DNA of 24,048 bases from DASYYE01 sp035946955. Its GTDB lineage: Bacteria > Actinomycetota > Actinomycetes > Streptosporangiales > Streptosporangiaceae. The notes under the pieces are model-generated. The model worked only from the letters and a program-made list of their open reading frames with translations. It was not told the DNA's origin and did not search any database. The position numbers and the translations under genes are program-made. The DNA lies in NCBI GenBank assembly GCA_035946955.1, contig DASYYE010000191.1, forward strand, positions 1 to 24,048, in the 5' to 3' direction. Positions 21,257 to 24,048 of the stretch are shown here, one piece after another; positions within the stretch are counted from its first letter, which is position 1; each line of letters begins with the position of its first letter.

Positions 21257-23071
21257 ATGGGTGCTATGTCCGGCCACCCTGGCCTCGGCCCTCAGCGGCG
21301 CGGCTGGCCGGGATGGCTGGAGGCGCTCGCGGTGGCGCTGGCGCCGCCGACCGCCGCGCTGGTGTTACGGCTGAGGCTGATGGCACCCAGCGTGGTGCCC
21401 GACCCGGCCATGCACACCATCTACATCATCGACCCCCACGACGTGTTCACCAGGTACGGCGCCGTTTACGCCGCGTACGGGCGGCTGCGTGAGGGGGCGC
21501 GGGCCGGTTTCCTGGTCCCGGCCCGGCTGGCCTACCTGGCGTTCGGCGCGGTTCCAGGGTTCCTCGTCACCAGGTATGTGCTGGCACTGGTCGCGGTCGT
21601 CCCCGTCTACCTGTTGCTGCGTCGCTGCTACGGCCCGCCTGCCGGGGTCGTGGGCATCTTGGCCGTGCTTTCGTCGCCGGTGATCGTGACCGCGTGGGGC
21701 ACCGACTACCCGGACGCGGCGGTGGTGTCGTATGCCGCGGGGGCGCTGGCATGCCTGGCGATGCCGTGCCCGCCGCGGGGGCGCCGTTGGTGGCTGGCCA
21801 CCGCCGGCGCGCTGCTCACGCTGGCGGTGTGGTCGCACGGGGCGGCGGTGCCGTTAGCTGCGGCGACGCTGGCTGGCTACCTGGGGGTGCGGCTGGTGCG
21901 GGAACGGGCCGGGCTGCCCGGCGACCTGACCGTGCTGGCCACGGCCGCGGCCGTGGCCACCGGCCTGCTGGTGGTGGCCTCGGCGGCGGTGATCGGCGAC
22001 GCGAACTTCATCGGCATCACCTGGCAGGCCTACCGGGCGCTGTCACACCAGACGGCGACGTGGCACGCGGCGACCTGGCGGTGGGCGCCCTATCTGACCT
22101 ACCTGCTTGTCCCGCCCGTCGTGCTTGGCGCCTTCGCTGTCGCGGCCGCCCGCCGCGGCCGCCCCGTGCCGGTGCCGCTGCTGGTAGTGGGGGTGGTGAC
22201 CGCCGTACAGATTGTGGTCTATGCGCTGCTGCAGTTCGCTGGCCCGCTGCAGATCCTGGAGCTGCACTACTTCTCCTCCACGCTGTGGGCGGCGGTCTGC
22301 CTGGCGCTGGCTGTCACCGTCGCGGAGCTGTCACGGCCGCTGTCGGGGCATCCGCTGGCCCGGTGGGTGCCGCCCGCGGTGCTGCTCGCGGTCCCGCTGG
22401 CGTACGAGGCGTACCCCCACGTGCCGGCCTTCGGCTGGGGCCCGCTCGGCATCATTTTGGCAGCCGTGGCGGTCGGCGCGGCGGCGGTAGCACGCGGCTC
22501 CGGCGGCCTGAGGACGCCGGCAACCGCCGCGACGGCGACGGGGCTGGCGCTGGCGGTGTTCGTCGGCGCGATCCTGGTGCTCACCGTCGCGGCCGCGCCA
22601 CGGCACCGGCTGGTCCCCGGCACCAGCCACGACCCACCGCCGGACTACGCCACCGCGCTCGGCGGCAGCGCGGCTCTCTACTTCGACTCCTACCGGATCA
22701 TCACGTCCATGCCGGGCTTCGTCGGGCAGGCCACCTACCGCGGTGAGCAGCTCATGGTCTGGCGGCTGGCGCCGAACCGCGACTTGTTCATCAAGTACGA
22801 CGCGGACATGTATCACGCTGAATTCAACAGCCTCTACAACCAGGTGCCGGTCCTCACCCCGGCCGACCGCGCCGACCTCACCCACCGGCGGCCGGCCGAG
22901 CTACTGCTGCTCGGCGCGTCCACGGCAGCCTTCCCCCGCGCAGTGCAGGCCCTGGCCGCCTTCCAGCCCAGCCTGGCCCGGGCCGGAGAACTGCGGGCCG
23001 GGCCGCTGGCCGTGCACGCCTGGCTGCTGCGGCTCGGCGTCTGGTACACACCCGGTCACGCCGCCGGTTAG
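21257..23071 (+). CDS. Large multi-pass membrane protein, GT-C glycosyltransferase-like
   Basis: A 604-residue integral membrane protein with about 10-12 helices followed by a soluble C-terminal stretch of about 140 residues. The first loop contains PDPAMHTIYIIDPHDVFTRYGAVYAAYGRLREGARAGFLVPARLAYLAFG, with acidic residues where GT-C (PMT/ArnT-type) enzymes place their catalytic Asp or Glu. The next helices (FLVTRYVLALVAVVPVYLLLRRCYGPPAGVVGILAVLSSPVIVTAWGTDYPDA) fit the same fold. If so, it would use a lipid-linked sugar and act on the outer face; this is inference. The frame opens at 21194, but ATG 21257 is favoured by a possible leaderless promoter, and ATG 21266 is also possible. No other cell-wall or glycosylation gene is nearby. 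Confidence 0.65.
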   Translation: MGAMSGHPGLGPQRRGWPGWLEALAVALAPPTAALVLRLRLMAPSVVPDPAMHTIYIIDPHDVFTRYGAVYAAYGRLREGARAGFLVPARLAYLAFGAVPGFLVTRYVLALVAVVPVYLLLRRCYGPPAGVVGILAVLSSPVIVTAWGTDYPDAAVVSYAAGALACLAMPCPPRGRRWWLATAGALLTLAVWSHGAAVPLAAATLAGYLGVRLVRERAGLPGDLTVLATAAAVATGLLVVASAAVIGDANFIGITWQAYRALSHQTATWHAATWRWAPYLTYLLVPPVVLGAFAVAAARRGRPVPVPLLVVGVVTAVQIVVYALLQFAGPLQILELHYFSSTLWAAVCLALAVTVAELSRPLSGHPLARWVPPAVLLAVPLAYEAYPHVPAFGWGPLGIILAAVAVGAAAVARGSGGLRTPATAATATGLALAVFVGAILVLTVAAAPRHRLVPGTSHDPPPDYATALGGSAALYFDSYRIITSMPGFVGQATYRGEQLMVWRLAPNRDLFIKYDADMYHAEFNSLYNQVPVLTPADRADLTHRRPAELLLLGASTAAFPRAVQALAAFQPSLARAGELRAGPLAVHAWLLRLGVWYTPGHAAG

Positions 23072-23085
23072 CCCGGCTCCCGGGC
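23071..23085. terminator. Short hairpin after the membrane protein gene
   Basis: GCCCGG-CTC-CCGGGC starts at the last base of the stop codon and is followed by AGATATTT. It is a compact stem with an AT-rich tail, a plausible intrinsic terminator. Confidence 0.5.
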
Positions 23086-23197
23086 AGATATTTGCGTGGT
23101 CTTGGACGTGAGGCGCTTCGCTCCCCCGCTACTCCCACCCTGCCAGAGGTCCATGGGGCAGCCCACCCCAGCTGAGCCAGGGCTAACGGCCAGCCGG

Positions 23198-23226
23198 GTG
23201 GCAGGTGGTCCGCCTGGACGGATAAT
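23198..23226 (+). promoter_or_regulatory. Candidate promoter for the small membrane protein
   Basis: GTGGCA (23198-23203), 17 bases, then GATAAT (23221-23226); four and five of six consensus matches. It lies about 85 bp before the GTG of the next gene, leaving room for a normal leader with a ribosome site. Confidence 0.4.
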
Positions 23227-23311
23227 CTAGCCCAGACAGGTCAAGGATGGAATATCCCCGTGCAGTTCAACCTCACTGCGTCGAGCGGGACGTGCGAGCG
23301 AGGAGACAACC

Positions 23312-23839
23312 GTGGTCCCAGGCAGCTTCACCGGATACTTCACCGCGGCGGCAGCAGGTGCCGGGGTGCTGATCGGACTGCTATTCGTCGCCGTGTCACT
23401 ACGGCCGGAATCGATTGTCGGTCATAAGGCACCACCCATGGCCAAGGCGATGAGCGGTTCCGCGTTCACCGCCCTGGTGAATAGCTTCTTCGTGTCGCTG
23501 ATGGCGCTCATACCGAACTCCAGCCTGGGCGCGGTGGCCGCCACGCTCGCGCTGATCAGCCTGTCCAATACCGGTCGGCTGCACCTCGGCCGCGGCAAGA
23601 ACGCGGTCGCCCCACTTCTCATGCTCAGCCTTGCCGCCTTCGCAACCCAACTGGTGGCAGGTATCTGGCTGGTGTTCCGCCCGCACGAAGTGTCCCTGGT
23701 CTACACCGTGGCATACCTGCTGATCGGTTCCTTCGGGGTGGCGCTGAGCCGGGCATGGGCGCTGATGCAGGGCGAGCGCACAGCTGCCCCCGCTGAGAGC
23801 CCTGCCGCCCCAGTCCCTGAGCACGCCACTGCTTCCTGA
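23312..23839 (+). CDS. Small four-helix membrane protein
   Basis: A 175-residue membrane protein with four predicted helices: FTAAAAGAGVLIGLLFVAVSL, SAFTALVNSFFVSLMALIP with SLGAVAATLALISL close by, APLLMLSLAAFATQLVAGIWLVF, and LVYTVAYLLIGSFGVALSRAW. A Pro/Ala-rich cytosolic-looking tail of about 20 residues follows. GTG 23312 has GAGGAG seven to eight bases upstream. I do not recognise a named family with certainty; uncharacterised actinobacterial membrane proteins look similar. The SLRPESI segment after helix 1 is likely in a loop. It seems to be a single gene with its own promoter. Confidence 0.75.
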   Translation: MVPGSFTGYFTAAAAGAGVLIGLLFVAVSLRPESIVGHKAPPMAKAMSGSAFTALVNSFFVSLMALIPNSSLGAVAATLALISLSNTGRLHLGRGKNAVAPLLMLSLAAFATQLVAGIWLVFRPHEVSLVYTVAYLLIGSFGVALSRAWALMQGERTAAPAESPAAPVPEHATAS

Positions 23840-23905
23840 GCCAGCCAGCGCCGACCGCGATCTCCGAGCTGCTTTACCGGCATGCCTGAGGCTTGGGACG
23901 TGTCC

Positions 23906-24048
23906 TTAGAGCCTGTTGATAAAGGGTGAGATTGTCAGGCGGACTGTGGTCGTATCGATCTGGTCGCTGTGCGGCGTGTTGCCGTAGCTCACGAAGAGGC
24001 CCCTGGTAGCGGGGAGGTTGTCGAAGCCTTTCCTGCCGCCAGGGGCCT
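23906..24048 (-). CDS. C-terminal end of an unrecognised gene (cut by window edge)
   Basis: On the minus strand the frame is open from the window edge to TAA at 23908-23906 and encodes 46 residues ending GLFVSYGNTPHSDQIDTTTVRLTISPFINRL. The codon pattern and mixed hydrophobic-polar beta-like spacing look like real coding sequence. I do not recognise the family. It converges with the small membrane protein, 66 bp between stops. Confidence 0.5.
   Translation of the reverse strand, partial: APGGRKGFDNLPATRGLFVSYGNTPHSDQIDTTTVRLTISPFINRL

Noticed and set aside
21694..22746. 350-residue plus-strand frame
   Set aside because: It is a shifted frame of the large membrane protein, rich in Gly, Arg and Ala with no domains.
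23995..24048. Inverted repeat AGGCCCCTGG / CCAGGGGCCT at the window end, considered as an insertion-sequence end
   Set aside because: Both arms lie inside a coding-like minus-strand frame, and no transposase or target duplication can be seen before the edge.
1..24048. tRNA, rRNA, CRISPR arrays and intact insertion sequences
   Set aside because: None was recognised by eye on either strand; a covariance-model scan would be needed to exclude small RNA genes.

Overview
The window is GC-rich DNA from an actinomycete (Actinomycetota; no closer placement is possible from sequence alone). The signs are strong third-position GC bias, frequent GTG starts, GGAGG-type ribosome sites mixed with probable leaderless starts, a SARP/NB-ARC regulator, a sensor-less SpoIIE-type phosphatase and many small DNA-binding proteins. 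It reads as an accessory region rich in regulators and carrying several scars of gene loss and duplication.

Left part (1-3327): the 3' end of a dienelactone-hydrolase gene, a small DUF6295-type protein and a DnaN (sliding clamp) paralog run together on the plus strand, followed by a DinB-like protein and a convergent cupin. Next, on the minus strand, come two overlapping genes (4905-3402) that together hold four helix-turn-helix modules. About 930 bp without a convincing gene follows, holding a degenerate direct repeat and two strong hairpins, and then a Nudix hydrolase (5835-6296).

Middle (6297-13318): a PP2C/SpoIIE phosphatase converges on a 1116-residue regulator (XRE + SARP/BTAD + NB-ARC + TPR). 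On both sides of this pair lie duplicated scraps: a copy of the regulator's upstream region (6422-6500 and 10934-11012) and a copy of the Nudix 3' end (6248-6296 and 11099-11145). The second Nudix scrap runs into a P-loop kinase pseudogene. After that come an unknown 199-residue protein, a nested pair of inverted repeats and a short tyrosine-recombinase-like protein without a recognisable active site.

Right part (13363-24048): a two-gene regulator operon whose probable leaderless promoter lies inside a 41-bp palindrome; a membrane protein with an extracytoplasmic His-rich domain; an ArsR - SRPBCC - dihydrofolate-reductase-like operon; a DUF998-like membrane protein with a probable 5' frameshift; a divergent MerR/MFS pair with a textbook MerR-type promoter; a VapBC toxin-antitoxin pair preceded by a 16-codon leader ORF; a large multi-pass membrane protein resembling GT-C glycosyltransferases; a small membrane protein; and the 3' end of an unrecognised gene at the window edge. 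No tRNA, rRNA, CRISPR array or intact insertion sequence was seen. The best leads are the nested palindromes beside the degenerate recombinase, the four-module HTH pair, the palindrome-embedded leaderless promoter and the vapBC leader ORF.
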